From Druceiella hillmani (Eukaryota; Arthropoda; Insecta; Lepidoptera; Hepialidae), in contig JAYKKI010000003.1 of assembly GCA_039881145.1 (NCBI GenBank), positions 6,748,501-6,812,500 on the forward strand: DNA of 64,000 nt, written 5' to 3'. A program made the translations under genes and the position numbers. The notes below the pieces were generated by a model. It was not told where the DNA came from. It made no database searches and was given only the letters and a program-made list of their open reading frames with translations. Positions 11,446-22,098 of this stretch are shown in pieces (positions within the stretch are counted from its first letter, which is position 1; every line of letters begins with the position of its first letter).

Positions 11446-11829
11446 GTTGCTTTAAATACTAAAGATTTTTAAGAGGTCCCCATGTAAAGTCTTTTTACTT
11501 AAATGTTTTATTTTTAAACATTTTGTTGAACAGAATAAAAATATTGTACAAAGTATAAATGTTAAAACGAAGAAATTACTATTGTAAAATTTATATTTTA
11601 CGTCTTAAAACATTTTATTCACCTCTTTGAAAACCTAGAAAATTCATGGACATTTGAGAGTTTGTGGCCTTTAGATATAGCACTTGTACTAGACACACAT
11701 TAAAGAAGTAAATGAACCTGTATCTTGTTTATTATTATTTTATATATTATAGGTTTACTGATATAATTCCTGATGGAAGCACATCGGTTCTTAATATTCT
11801 ATGACTCGATCTTCTTTCAGCAATGTTAG
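11446..11829. other. AT-rich spacer
   Basis: Nothing was recognised between the tandem array and the Jockey remnant. Confidence 0.45.
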
Positions 11830-12129
11830 ATTTTGTCTAGTCAAAGAAGGGTATATATCTCGTTTCGGTCGTGGGGTCTGAAATCAATGTCACTGAAGTA
11901 CATTTTTTACCTTGTATGTATCAAAGTTATTTTCCATTTTGCTTTAGTTCCACAATAAAGATAGTCTTTTTTATATTCCATATGTCGGTAGCAATATGGC
12001 CTAACTCATCTAGTGCTTTTTTGATTTCAGTAGTCTCTGGATGAATGTATTTTCTTCAGTACAACTTGAAACTTTTCTCTTGTTTTTAGATTTGCACGTG
12101 GAGAATTTAGTATTTTTATATTCCAATCG

Positions 12130-12173
12130 TTTACTGTTCCTGTATGCTTCCCGAAGCATACAGAGACAGTAAA
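12130..12173. repeat. short-loop palindrome (21-nt arms, 2 mismatches)
   Basis: Left arm 12130-12150, loop 12151-12152, right arm 12153-12173; the arms match at 19 of 21 positions. It lies within the coding debris of the Jockey ORF1 remnant. Confidence 0.9.
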
Positions 12174-12856
12174 GTGTCAAAATTCAAAATTCATCCAGTG
12201 AATTTTAAAAAAAAGTTAAAATTTGACCAGTGTTCAGACACTGGTTTTTCATTATGAAGAACTTTCAAATCATAGTTCTCTTTTGCATGTTTATTTAGCC
12301 ATGTTATTAGATGTTTAATATAGCTAACAAAATTTGCGGAGGGCTTCTTTATCTCTGTTATCTATCTTACTTGAGGCTTGTTATCTTGCTTTCTCCTATG
12401 TTTGAGGTTTAGTATAGATTGTCCTTCATTGTCCAATTAAACATAATTGTTAGATGTGTTTATAGTTCGACTTAACCAATCAGTACCTAATATTGTTCGC
12501 TCATGTTGTCTTGATGAACTTTGAAGGTTGGAGTGCTGCTTTTTTTATTCCGAACCACAATTAATTTTTTTTCATCTTTGTTTTTTGCACTTTTGTATTT
12601 CTTGTTTGTTGAGCCGTTGCTGGGTATCCACTACTGAAATTGATCGAAGTCAATTATATATTACATTTCTATGAAACACTTGTTGAGTGTAGTTTTGTGA
12701 CTTGTTTCTTCTTTATTTTTACTATTTCAATAATTAAGATTGGTCCCATGAGAAGGGTTGCTAAAACTACATGGCCACTTATAAAAGTGACACCCATTTC
12801 TGTAAGAAGGCAAATTCTTTTTGTACATTTTCCTCACTATAGGATTAGGGTGACTT

Positions 12857-12881
12857 GGAAGGAAACTTGAAGTTTCCTTCC
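12857..12881. repeat. perfect 12-1-12 palindrome in a LINE 5' region
   Basis: ggaaggaaactt, one base, then its exact reverse complement. The homologous place in the related copy near 32.35 kb is not palindromic, so the symmetry probably arose after insertion. Confidence 0.85.
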
Positions 12882-12930
12882 TCGAGGTCGAAGTCAAGAC
12901 TACCGTTCTTGTGAGACTTGATGGCCAGTT

Positions 12931-13988
12931 TACGGTATATAAAAATATGAAAATGAAAAGGAAGGCATTAACTTACAAAGTTTTGTCAAACCTATTTTGT
13001 CATATCTATTTGTTATACCTATTCATTATTAATTGTTTTGATATCATATTCAAAGTAAAGTTTTATGTAAATGAAAAATTTCAAAAACTACACACAAATA
13101 TATAATAAGCTTCAATTCTCTCAATTGTTAATTAACCACACTGTCTTTTTCATAATCTCTAATAACTAAGGTAGTTTAGAGATCAAATAAATATCTTTTA
13201 TAATAGAATAGATGAGATCCTTCAATGTATTTATTATCACCGGGTATATGCTGGATAACAGTATGGTTGGAATTGACTCATTTTTAATAATTGATTTCAA
13301 GTAATTATACTATTTTTATAATGTAGTTGTTTTTTTTATAGAACTGTAATACCAGTTTTAATGGTTAATCTTTAAGATCTTTATGTCGACAAAATTTGGA
13401 GATGGCTAGTTTGTGGATTAAGCTGTCGATTTACAGTCATTCAAGAATGAAATACTATACAATTGAAAAGTTTTTTAGTGACGTGACATAATTTTGTTTT
13501 ATTATTCATGATAAAAATGATTTGGATTCAATCGGATACAATTTCTTTAGGCTATTAATACTGTTGGTCCATTGTACTTGGGCCATTGTGCAAGTCCCTT
13601 GGCCTAAACCTATCATGCAGGATGGCAAGGCAGTTTAGCCTGCCTTGTGAAATGTGAATCTACCCATCTCAGTGTCATCCAGATTAGGTTTACTGACTCA
13701 AGGATCTTTTCACAATTTGTCACTGGGGTTCCTGCATGATATACTCCTCTCAATGAGGTGAAGAGGAGTCTTCTCTATCTTCTTTATACTTGTTTTTCAT
13801 GAGTCCATATCACGTGATATGCTCACTGTAGTCTTTTTTACTTTTTTTCTCTGTATTTCTTTTGGATGTTGATATTTCAAATAAAAATGAATCATATTAT
13901 TCACATAGTGTAAACAAAAAAGGGTTTTGAAAGTCAAATGTTGAAATTACTTTGAAACAAAAATATATTTATAATTTTCTTTTCCCAG
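12931..13988. other. Anonymous sequence with a GC-richer patch
   Basis: A patch at about 13560-13800 is richer in GC than its surroundings. It holds several short inverted repeats: caaggcag/ctgccttg near 13633, and the loop-free 16-bp palindrome catatcacgtgatatg at 13806-13821. No protein similarity was recognised; an unidentified SINE or LINE end is possible. Confidence 0.4.
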
Positions 13989-14176
13989 ATTTATTGACTT
14001 GCGTTTGTCCAATGTTGTATCTGACTGATAACAGAGCAAAATCAGTGTGCGCTAGGATCATAATGTATATGGCATTGACAAACAGGCCCATTTCTACATT
14101 AGAAACATTAAGAGTGGGAGGTTCTATTATAGTAAATATGACCAGCTATAAGCCTACAGCACTTCTCGTTTACGAA
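13989..14176 (+). CDS. Candidate host-gene internal exon 1 (unknown protein)
   Basis: Flanked by a good acceptor (polypyrimidine tract ending ttttcccag at 13988) and a consensus donor (gaa|gtaagt at 14177). The 188-nt exon is open in one frame, entered after one codon base, and leaves at a codon boundary. It encodes 62 residues, including LLTCVCPMLYLTDNRAKSV, IIMYMALTNRPISTLETL and NMTSYKPTALLVYE. Composition is not TE-like, and I do not recognise the protein. An in-phase partner could be the exon at 24616-24735. No other exon between them was found, so any intron would be over 10 kb and full of TEs. The alternative is a chance open stretch. Confidence 0.45.
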
Positions 14177-14601
14177 GTAAGTATTTATTTTGAACTATAA
14201 TATGTTTTATAATAGAATAAGACACATATTACAACATTGGGGTGGCAATTGCAAGAAAGTCAGAAAAAGACCCAATAAGGCTAAGATAATTCCCCAGCAT
14301 TAGTTAATAAAGTTTTATAGTATTTAAAGTTATAACATTTTGTAAAGTTGCTCGTGAGTCATTTTTTAATGTTGATTTTGATCCCGTAACATCTGTTTTT
14401 TGAGGATACCTATAGAATAATTTTAAAATTTTTACATGTGTTAAATACACATCATGCTGTCGTATCGTATTTTTAAGGCAGAATATAGAATTAATACAGA
14501 AGAAAGAACTGAAACAAATTTTATTCAGTGAATTTACAAAATTTTTTATTTATTTTGCTACATACATGTTATTGCTTCTTTTAAAATTAAGTAATTTGGA
14601 T
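14177..14601. other. AT-rich sequence
   Basis: Nothing was recognised between the candidate exon and the hAT element. Confidence 0.4.
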
Positions 14602-14690
14602 TAGAATTAAAGAATTTATTTAAAGTTATCACTATTAGTTAATCAGAGTTAAAATTAAAGATTTTATTTAAAGTTATCACTATTTTACTG
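14602..14690. repeat. two-unit tandem duplication of about 51 bp
   Basis: A segment containing ttatttaaagttatcacta occurs twice with a period of about 51 bp, directly upstream of the hAT zinc finger. Confidence 0.75.
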
Positions 14691-14899
14691 AAGTATGTGC
14701 GAATACGGCACAATGTAAACTTTGTGGGAAGATGTATTCACGTAAAGGAGGTACGACTACTTCGTTAAAGAGTAATTTAAAATCTGTGCATTTTATTGAA
14801 TATGAAGAATGGAATAAATGATGAAGGAAGCTGAAAAGAAAAATACAACACACCCTTCGACTTCAAGGCTTCTAATTAAATGTATCAATTTTGGTAAAT

Positions 14900-15425
14900 A
14901 TATATAATAGTTCCAAATTAACTTGTTTTTGACTTCATTGTTTAAGTAATAAAAATAATATTTAAAATGTTATTAATTAAATACAATCAATAAATGTGAT
15001 ACACAACAAAAACAAACTAAAAGAACAATATACATAAAAACAATGAACAGATTGCAACAATTGTGAAACAACAACAGAAAGAGTTGAATAGTTTTGCGGA
15101 AAGCACGTGGAAAAAGGGAATTCCTTATGCGACACGTATGAACATGTTCGTATACGTAGACCGTAGCCGTCGCCCGCCAATGCGTTTTAATTGACCTCCG
15201 ATTGAATAGTATCGAAACCAAAGTCAGAGTCGGTGGTGTAATATCAATCGGAAGTTCCGACTTATCCGTATCGGAACCGAACCTCTGTAACATCGCTGGT
15301 TCAGAGCATAACACTGTTATGTGAGAAGCAATGTGTTAATAATTAAAATATTTAAACACATTTTCAACGCCTTTTCAAGAGGCCAAGAAAGAAATCACTC
15401 ACAAGGACACTTTAATGAAAAATAA
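14900..15425. mobile_element. Insertion inside the hAT gene with a hAT-like right end
   Basis: Separates the BED finger from the rest of the transposase. It has a GC-richer block (15130-15310) rich in tatcggaac/ttccga words and ends acctctgtaacatcgctggttcag. That resembles the right end of the host hAT at 17870-17893 (acctccataacatccctactctg). It may be a MITE of the same family or a rearranged piece of the same element. No left end or target duplication was identified. Confidence 0.45.
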
Positions 15426-16371
15426 AAATAGTGTAGTTCTAATTCTAAATCAATGGAAATTTATTTCTGAAATGATTACGTTGCAAGATCTTCCATTTAA
15501 TTTCGTTGAGGGACTTGAATTTCGACGACTTTTGCTGTACATTGCGCCCAATTATCAGTTAAGGGGAAGGTAGTTTTTAATAATTAGCAGAAAAGATGAA
15601 AGATTTGCTGAAAGAATTTGAGAAAATCTCATTCACAACAGATATTTGGAGCGAACCAAGTTCAAATGTATTTTTATTAAGTTTAACAGCGCAACGCATA
15701 AATTCAGATTTTAAAAGGTTGAAATTTATTTTAGAGTGCCACACATTCGAGGGAAGACATACAGGAGCGCTCATCCAAGAAAAAATTAATGAAATATTCA
15801 CGGAATGGGGCATAACAAACGAGAAAATTCACTGTTTTTTTCACCATTCTGGATCTAATATGATACGAGCAATGAGACTAGCCGATATACCTAATGTCAG
15901 TTGTATTGTACATCAATTACAACTATATGAACAATCTATGTTAGATTATGATGAACAAATCAAAAACTTAATAACGAAATGCAAAAGCATTTCGAAACAT
16001 TTTAATCATTCTGAAATAGCTCAAACTGAATTGCATAAAATACAAAAAGAACAACTTAACCAAGAACCTTTAGGCATGGTACAGGAGTGTAGTACGAGGT
16101 AAGCTGTTGCATAGTTTTTTTGCCCTTTATCCAGATATATTTTTCTAGATCCATTAACGCTAATAAGTATTATGTATCCATAAGAATCTATCTGCCTGTT
16201 AAGTCTGGCGACCAAATCGCTGAATCGATTTTGATAAAACTTTGTTTGATACCTTTATTACCTACATGCATGTGGATTAATTCGCACGTAGATAGATTCT
16301 ATACTGATCTAATTAAAATATATTTATTATTTTAAATTGTTAAAATAAAATTATTTCAAAATTATGACTAA

Positions 16372-16631
16372 CTAGCCGTTGCCCTTGACTTCGTTTCCGT
16401 GGAAATATTAATGTGTAAGCTATGGGAATTTACTTTTTTTCGGGATAAAAATCCTTCAATGTATTTCCTATTCTAGATTACAATCTATCTCTATGCCAAA
16501 TTTCATAGAGATAGATTATTATCTCATTCTTATCTTCATCACAACATCCAGATTCGTTCAGCCGTTATAGCATGATTGAGTTACAAAGAATCTATCAACA
16601 TTTTTGCATTTATAATATTAGTACAAATTTA
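16372..16631 (+). mobile_element. RTE-type LINE/SINE 3' tail nested in the hAT intron
   Basis: Starts ctagccgttgcccttgactt and contains gggataaaa, caatctatctctatgccaaa, cgttcagccgttatagc and the ending tttataatattagta. This matches from memory the very common dispersed insect repeat (tail of RTE-type LINEs and derived SINEs) that ends in tataatattagta. A 14-bp perfect palindrome (16482-16517) breaks it where the usual sequence continues 'ttcatcaaaatcggttcagc'. Confidence 0.7.
16482..16517. repeat. perfect palindrome (14-nt arms) inside the LINE/SINE tail
   Basis: Left arm 16482-16495 and right arm 16504-16517, with an 8-nt loop ccaaattt. The right arm replaces the expected family sequence, so the inverted copy is probably a later insertion templated by the left arm. 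Confidence 0.9.
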
Positions 16632-17548
16632 GTTTAACTTCCTTTACAGGTGGAACAGTACATTTTATATGACGGAACGAATGATTAAAAGATTAATGAC
16701 GGAACGAATGATTCACTATGATTGTATGTAAGTAAATACAATATCTCCTGAAGAATGACTGCAGCTCAAGAAACTACTGAGTCTACTCCATCCTTTTGAA
16801 GAGATTACTCAAAATATGAGTGACGGTAATACTAGTATTTCATCAGTTATTCCATTAATACATGCTCTTAAGCAAACATTGCAAATAGAAGATAATAAAC
16901 CAGAAACAAATGAAAGATTTAATAATATAATAAAATGTACTATCGACCAACTGAATGCAAGATTTGGAGACCTTTACAACTTCTTTGCGATAGCTATGTA
17001 CCTGGATCCTTGTTACAAAATGAAATTTTTCAACGTAGTCATCAAGGAAAAGGTCTTTACCAAATTGAATGGTCGAATTAATGAACTTAGTTGATGATGG
17101 ATATAAATTTGAAAATATTGAAGTTTCTGCAGGAAAACGGGCAAGGTTGGCATCACCAGAAGCCGTTCAGTCTTGCAGTACCAAAAGTAATGTCCAAACA
17201 ATTTTATCAAATATATTATCGAGTACCGATGATGACAACGATAATACTGCATCAGAAAATGGAGTTTTCGATAAATTTCTTATTCTAAAGGAGATGAATA
17301 CAACAGAGAAAAATGTGTTCCCATCAGCGGCGATCCCTTATTTGGTGGAAAGTGAATTCAAAATTTCATTTTCTGAACTTTGCCAATATTTGTCCTGTCC
17401 ATCCAGCTCAGTTGCAAGCGAACAACTTTTTAGTGGCACTGGCCTCATTTATGACCCATTAAGAAATAGATTAGATGGAAATAAAGCTACGAAGCTTTTG
17501 TTTATTAAATACAATTTGCTTCTCTTGGAGTCCCTTCATTTGATATAA

Positions 17549-17893
17549 GTAACTACCTACAACAACAATACTCAGCTATTTTGGATTTAAGGAAATTTTC
17601 TTAATAAATTTTCAACAACTATTATAGCTAATATTTTTATTTGAAATTAAAAATGGTGATTAAATTAGTATTATTTTGTATTATTAAACCTGCCCTTAAC
17701 ATTTATAATACTTAACTTATAATTACCTGCCCTTAACATTTTTAATAATCGGAGGCTGAAGAAATATGTGTAACTACACATATTTCTTCAGCCACCGATT
17801 CCGATTTCGGTTCCGATTCCAACAAACTAAATCTAAATACTCCTACTCTCATTTCGGTTGCGATAAAACCACCTCCATAACATCCCTACTCTG
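17549..17893 (+). mobile_element. 3' flank and right terminal repeat of the hAT element
   Basis: After the stop the sequence contains a hairpin (17754-17793) and ccgattccgatttcggttcc subterminal words. It ends acctccataacatccctactctg at 17893, the reverse complement of a typical hAT terminus starting CAGAGTAGGGATG. The 16-mer cctgcccttaacattt occurs twice (about 17690 and 17727). A matching left end was not found. Confidence 0.6.
17754..17793. repeat. perfect palindrome (19-nt arms, 2-nt loop)
   Basis: Arms 17754-17772 and 17775-17793 are exact reverse complements around a two-base loop. The symmetry extends imperfectly outward (atcgg...ccgat). Such a tight loop is typical of a fold-back scar. 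Confidence 0.95.
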
Positions 17894-19718
17894 AACAAAC
17901 TACCTTAAGGCATATTTGGCAATATATAATATATATAACCCTAACATCCATACTTTCAATACCAGATAGTTTATGGTCAATGTCATATGAATCACTTATT
18001 TTCGTATCACTCTCTGATCCTGCCTCCGCTGAAATAGTTCTCTTGAGACTAATTCTTGTATTTGATCTTGACCGTTAATCGACTTTCTCAATATTTTTGC
18101 CTTAATCTGTTCACATGGTTTATTTCTCGCTTCCAGACATCTGCAGTTATACTTTTCAAAGGGTTTGTATATTCAATTTCTTTCTCTGATTGTGATACAT
18201 TTTTTTTCTCCATTCCACTGTTTTGTTAATTTACAAATAATAATAGGATTTAATCACATTGATCAGGGTGAAAGCCCATACCTTTTGGGATCTGCTAAAC
18301 AAGTTGGTATAGATTTGGTTTTATAATATTTTGTGTAGTCAGTTTTTTGCTTGGTTTACTTGGGGCTGAAGTAAGTGGTTTGTTAATTTGTTTGGTAAGG
18401 AGCGTTATTCAGTTTAAGCCACTTTTTAAATTTTTGCAGGTTTAGTTGCTTAGACACATTTACAAAATCCCACTACTCGAGTACGGATATTTACAGTCGT
18501 AAAATCACCAATACATGCATAGCGACGCTACTTGTTGGTGTGCAGCAAATTTATAACATATTTGCAATATCTTGATAATGCACATAAGCTATAAATTTGT
18601 TGCAATTAAACTAAAATTAATATACATGTTTTATATATTAATTATTTAGTAACCAGTTTCATTTATTTTATATTATTAAAATTACGTTGAAACAAAAATG
18701 ATGTTATTAGGATTATCCCAGTTTTAAATCGGATTTCAACCATTGACCAGGCCAGCTAACAAGGATAATTGCATACAATGATTTTATCTTCCACATGTGG
18801 CTTGTCTTTTATATTGTTGGAGGTTGATCATCTTCGGCCTCCAACAATATAAAAAGCAAAAGAAGAGGATAACCTTAGGGGATAATTTTTTAGACTCATT
18901 TAAATATTTCATACTTAACAAACTCACAAACGACTAAAAATTGTTCTCTCGTTACCTCCGTGAAAACATCTAAATTATATGTCAGGCAAATTAAAAAAGG
19001 AAATGCGTGCATGAACGCTTGGACAAAAACATGACATTATTAATTATTAAAAATCACGAAAGATATTAATTACAAAAAATACCACGTTTCCCTGTGATAT
19101 CTTTTCTTTCTCACTATCACATGTGCGATATCATGTTCAACTCCAAAACGAATAGAGTTTTCATCAGTTCTCTATAATGACTAGTCTAATAAGGCGCAAA
19201 ATTCTCTAATTGAAATGAAATTTTTTTACCAAACTTTACTTTCAAAACACTTTGTTTTATATTTGTGCTTGTTGAAATTAAAGCTTTTTATTTAGTACTC
19301 GCTTTAGTTAACTAAGTAATCATCAGTAGTTTTTTTTCCATTTAGGAAATATAAATTGTAAGAGGAAATGGCTATAAAAGTGTCGAGGACCTGACATGAC
19401 AAACATCTTTAATTTCATTGATCTAGATAATCGAGGATCCACAAATTCTGGAAGCACAGTTTTGATAAAATTTCACTAAATATGATTCCATGTTATGCTT
19501 TCCAGAATTGGACATCTTTCGCAATAAATTCATATTTCAATTTATTAATACCAGTCCGAACCACAAACAGGCAGATGTTGTGGCGAGTAATACAAAGTTG
19601 ACCTTGTATTTGATAAACCATGGATGCTCTTACTGATATAAATTTTACCAAAATCGTATTTCCAAAACTTAATTTGTTTTTGTTTTATTGCTTTATCTGG
19701 GTGCAAATTGAAGCTAAA
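17894..19718. other. Anonymous sequence with one strong palindrome
   Basis: An unassigned minus-strand stretch at about 18000-18240 is open for some 50 codons (EARNKPCEQIKAKILRKSI and following) and could be TE coding debris. No gene was identified. See 18807-18854 for the palindrome. Confidence 0.4.
18807..18854. repeat. perfect palindrome (17-nt arms)
   Basis: Arms 18807-18823 and 18838-18854 are exact reverse complements with a 14-nt loop. Confidence 0.95.
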
Positions 19719-20270
19719 CAGGGCCGCGCCGCCCCTGTGTGCGAAGTGTGCGGCGCACATAGGCGCCAAGACAATAGGGGCGCCGCTATCAAAATTATTT
19801 TTGTTACACTTACACAACAACATATTTCTTTGTAGTGGAGTATCGATAAGTAAGTAGGTATAATAGGCGCAACAAATGCCTCGTAAACAACAAAACATAA
19901 TATTGCGTTTATTGTACAAGTGTCTCAAGATAATATTCACGTTTGTGGTTCAATTTTACACTTTGAGTTTTAGTTTAAAATAATTACGAGCTCAGCGTTA
20001 AAATCAAAAGAGCCGCCATGAGTTTGTTTGAATGAGTTTATGAACGCAACCCGACCGATGCGATGCCTGCGTCGCAAGTGGGGTGGGGTCACGGGGATTC
20101 CCTGACAGCCCGAATTTAAGGAACGAGATAGCTAAAACAATTGATTGAACAGTCATTCAATCGAAAGTGTAGGCAAGGTGCGCATTATTTGTTCATAATA
20201 AGGAGAAGTTCTAGCACTAAAAACAATAAAATAGTTTGTGTCTAACTGATTGTTTCAACGTGTTTCCACA
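19719..20270 (+). mobile_element. Left end and 5' UTR of a hAT-like element
   Basis: cagggccgcgccgcccctg begins abruptly at 19719 in AT-rich DNA and resembles the CAGGG-type termini of hAT elements. The following 80 bp are strikingly GC-rich, with internal ggcgcc symmetry. The stretch up to the ATG at 20271 would be the element's promoter and leader. No right end was found; it was probably lost when the Tigger sequence came to lie downstream. Confidence 0.5.
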
Positions 20271-22098
20271 ATGAGTGATAGTAATCAAGATAAAAAAAAG
20301 AAATTACCTGGTTACCAGAATTTAATAAGGAAAAGAAAACAAGAAGAAGAACGTGATAAAAATACAACTAAAATAAGTAAATATTTTAAGGCTCTACCAT
20401 CCACTTCCAAAGAATCATTAGAGACAGAAACCAGTCATTTTGTCGATGAAGGTGTTATAGAATCTGATTCAAAAAACGCTTCATGTAGTGGTATGTGCTT
20501 TATGTAATTTCCATACAAATAAATGTAACTTTAGTCTGTTTGTGATGTCAAGATAAAAAAAAACACTTTTCTTTTTTAATTCCTGTCAGTCTTTTTCTTA
20601 ATCGTCGAAACGCCTCACCGATTTTGATGTGGCGGATAGATGCCGTGACTATTTTATTTTATACAACTAATCGCTGCCGGAAATCATGGGTTCGATTCTC
20701 GCAAGGTGATTTAAAAAAACTTTGTGTTTGTGTGTATGTAATATGTATTTATTTGCAGAAATAAGTATATTAGTAGTATTTCAAATTCAAATTTAAAATG
20801 CTATAAATCACATTTGCACGTCAGTTGTCTAGTACCCATAATTACAAGTCCTTCTTAGTTTGGGACTAAACGGACGGAGTTTAATTGTCGAGAAATATTC
20901 ATTTATTTATTTATTTAATTTATATTTATTATACGTAATTTGTAGAGAAGGCTAGAGAGTTTAACATTGCCCTCTATATATGCTTCGTCAATTTCAGAAA
21001 AGCCTTCGATACCGTGAAGTGGAAACTGTGTCTGGTCTGACAGTCTGGCTGGTGCTGACGGAAATGGGTGTACCGTATCATCTTGTACAACTCATTAGGC
21101 GTATATACGAAGATGGCACAGCCGCGGTCCGAGTAGACGGTATTGACTCCGAACGCTTCAAAACGCAAGCAGGTATTAGATAGGGCTGTATATTATCTAC
21201 TCTTCTCTTTAATATATACACAGAATACCTAATGCGTATAGTTCTTGAAGATTGAAATAAGGGAATATTGGTGGGGGTCGGAAGATATCAAACTTGAGAT
21301 GCGCAAATGACACCACCCTTCTAGCGTCAACAAAAGATGAAATCGAGTCTCTCCTACAACGACTGGAGACCACAGCATTGGAGTTCGGGCTCACAATCAA
21401 TCGCGATAAGACTAAAATGATGTTTGTAGATCGTGCTAACAATAACATCCAAAATATAGCAGGATGCCAGGTAGTGAAGAGCTACGTATATCTGGGCTCC
21501 ACTATCGCTAATGATGGAGGTTGCCAGGATGAGTTGCGAAGACGTTGCGCCGTGACGAGATGATCATTGGAAAAACTCACAAAGATCTGGAAAGACTGCA
21601 GAATAACCAGAAACACAAAGGTTCGACTTACGATTTCCGATTTCCGATTTTTATGATTTTCCGCTTTCCGATTTTTCTATATGGATCTGAGACGTGGACG
21701 CTGAAGATGCAAGACCGCCACAAAATTGACGCGCTGGAAATGTGGTGCTGGATGAGTTTGCTTAGGATCCCAGTGTAAATGACTGCTCTCACTCCGCAAA
21801 ACACCGAACTACATGGCGTCACATCGCGAGGGCGGCAGTGGTGAAGGAACCGGCCGAATCATGATCACGACCACTCTGTCACGAGTGCACGACTAAGAAA
21901 AAATACATAATTATTCATAGATAGACAAATCAGTTTATTCAGACAAGTAGATTAGATATGTACGAGCAATATTATGTTTTTGTTTGTCTGTCTTTAATTT
22001 AAGATGATGCCGCCGAAGTTACGTCCGTGCCTGTGCCTGATACTGCTGATACACCATTGTCACCGCCAAGACAATTATCATTACTAATACTCTACTGA
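20271..22098 (+). CDS. Two-exon 5' part of a hAT-like transposase gene (truncated)
   Basis: Exon 1 (20271-20490) starts at an ATG in good context (cacaATGag) and encodes a lysine-rich start (NQDKKKKLPGYQNLIRKRKQ) and KISKYFKALPSTS. It ends TGT AGT G| before gtatgtg. Exon 2 (22004-22098) follows a tttaatttaag acceptor and continues in phase as DDAAEVTSVPVPDTADTPLS before a stop at 22096-22098. The basic start followed by an acidic, serine-rich linker resembles N-termini of hAT/ZMYM-type transposases, but no catalytic block is present. The stop lies where the Tigger sequence begins, so the gene is probably cut off. The intron (20491-22003) contains a SINE and an RTE fragment. The family call is tentative. 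Confidence 0.5.
20630..20930 (+). mobile_element. tRNA-headed SINE in the intron
   Basis: Contains a Pol III B-box-like word gggttcgattctcgc (20689-20703), preceded by a plausible degenerate tRNA-like head. The body includes gttgtctagtacccataatt and tagtttgggactaaacgg, and the tail is (attt)n at 20897-20925. These body words match from memory a family of tRNA-derived SINEs common in insects. No target duplication was determined. Confidence 0.7.
20945..21905 (+). pseudogene. RTE-type LINE reverse transcriptase remnant (copy 1)
   Basis: Coding fragments in three frames match the common insect 'endonuclease-reverse transcriptase' (RTE-type) family: LTEMGVPYHLVQLIRRIYED, AAVRVDGIDSERFKTQAGIR, LLFNIYTEYLMR, then CANDTTLLASTKDEIESLLQ, TINRDKTKMMFVDRANNN, VVKSYVYLGSTIANDGGCQ, FLYGSETWTLKMQDRHKIDA and LEMWCW. 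The palm box FADD reads CANDTT, with both Ala-Asp positions disturbed. The first Asp of DFQKAFD is also altered. Near 21630-21675 the word cgatttcc is expanded where the family has a 'TLVFPIFLYGSE' run. The 3' end is tcacgagtgcacgactaag followed by A-rich sequence, the usual RTE end. It is 5'-truncated and dead. Confidence 0.9.

Larger units (their letters stand above)
11830..12930 (-). pseudogene. Jockey-clade LINE, 5' UTR and ORF1 remnant (copy C)
   Basis: The 5' end (about 12720-12930) is homologous to the 5' region of the Jockey copy at 32.2-32.4 kb; both carry 'ccatttctgtaagaagg'-like and 'gaagtcaagac(t/c)accgttc' words. Downstream on the minus strand ORF1 fragments follow: PSANFVSYIKHLITWLNKHA, KFQVVLKKIHSSRDY, then after a frameshift TEIKKALDELGHIATDIWNI and FIVELKQNGK, and FQTPRPKRDI. 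These match the PRE_C2HC-type region of Jockey ORF1 ('fk+vik.ih..td..eIk.eLeelGh.v.niwni...plp.ffveL...n'). ORF2 and the 3' end are absent. Two short palindromes (12130-12173 and 12857-12881) interrupt it. Confidence 0.8.
16099..16649 (+). other. GT-AG intron in the hAT transposase
   Basis: Donor acgag|gtaag at 16098/16099 and acceptor cctttacag|gtgg at 16649/16650. Removal joins ACG-AG|G-TGG-AAC and regenerates the highly conserved TRWNS of hAT transposases, strong support for a true intron. It contains a LINE/SINE tail at 16372-16631. Confidence 0.8.
14691..17548 (+). pseudogene. hAT transposase gene with intron, broken
   Basis: BED-type zinc finger at about 14695-14820: C..C in QCKLCGKMYSRKGG, then TSLKSNLKSVH, where the first His of the usual 'L..HL...H' is Asn. 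Then EMITLQDLPFNFVEGLEFRR (15470-15530). The catalytic core follows (15596-16098): FEKISFTTDIWSEPSSNV, HTGALIQEKINEIFTEWGI, HHSGSNM in place of the usual 'tDna.Nm', and KCKSISKHFNHSEIA. A 551-bp intron interrupts the conserved TRWNS motif (see 16099-16649). After it come STFYMTERM, LDPCYKMKFF and the C-terminal dimerisation block LSCPSSSVASEQLFSGTGLI with LLFIKYNLLLL, ending at 17548. Damage includes a stop after YDC, a frameshift near 17085-17094 and a gap near 15560-15595. A 27-bp in-frame tandem duplication (16669/16696) repeats MTERMI. A foreign segment separates the zinc finger from the core (see 14900-15425). Confidence 0.88.

Noticed and set aside
15577..15813. 78-codon minus-strand frame opposite the hAT core
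   Set aside because: Shadow of the hAT transposase coding frame.
17821..17902. Direct repeat aacaaacta as a target-site duplication
   Set aside because: The enclosed 65 bp has no left terminus, so the match is probably chance.
19545..19940. 131-codon minus-strand frame
   Set aside because: It spans the boundary of the hAT-like left end, has no family similarity, and is antisense to the better-supported element.
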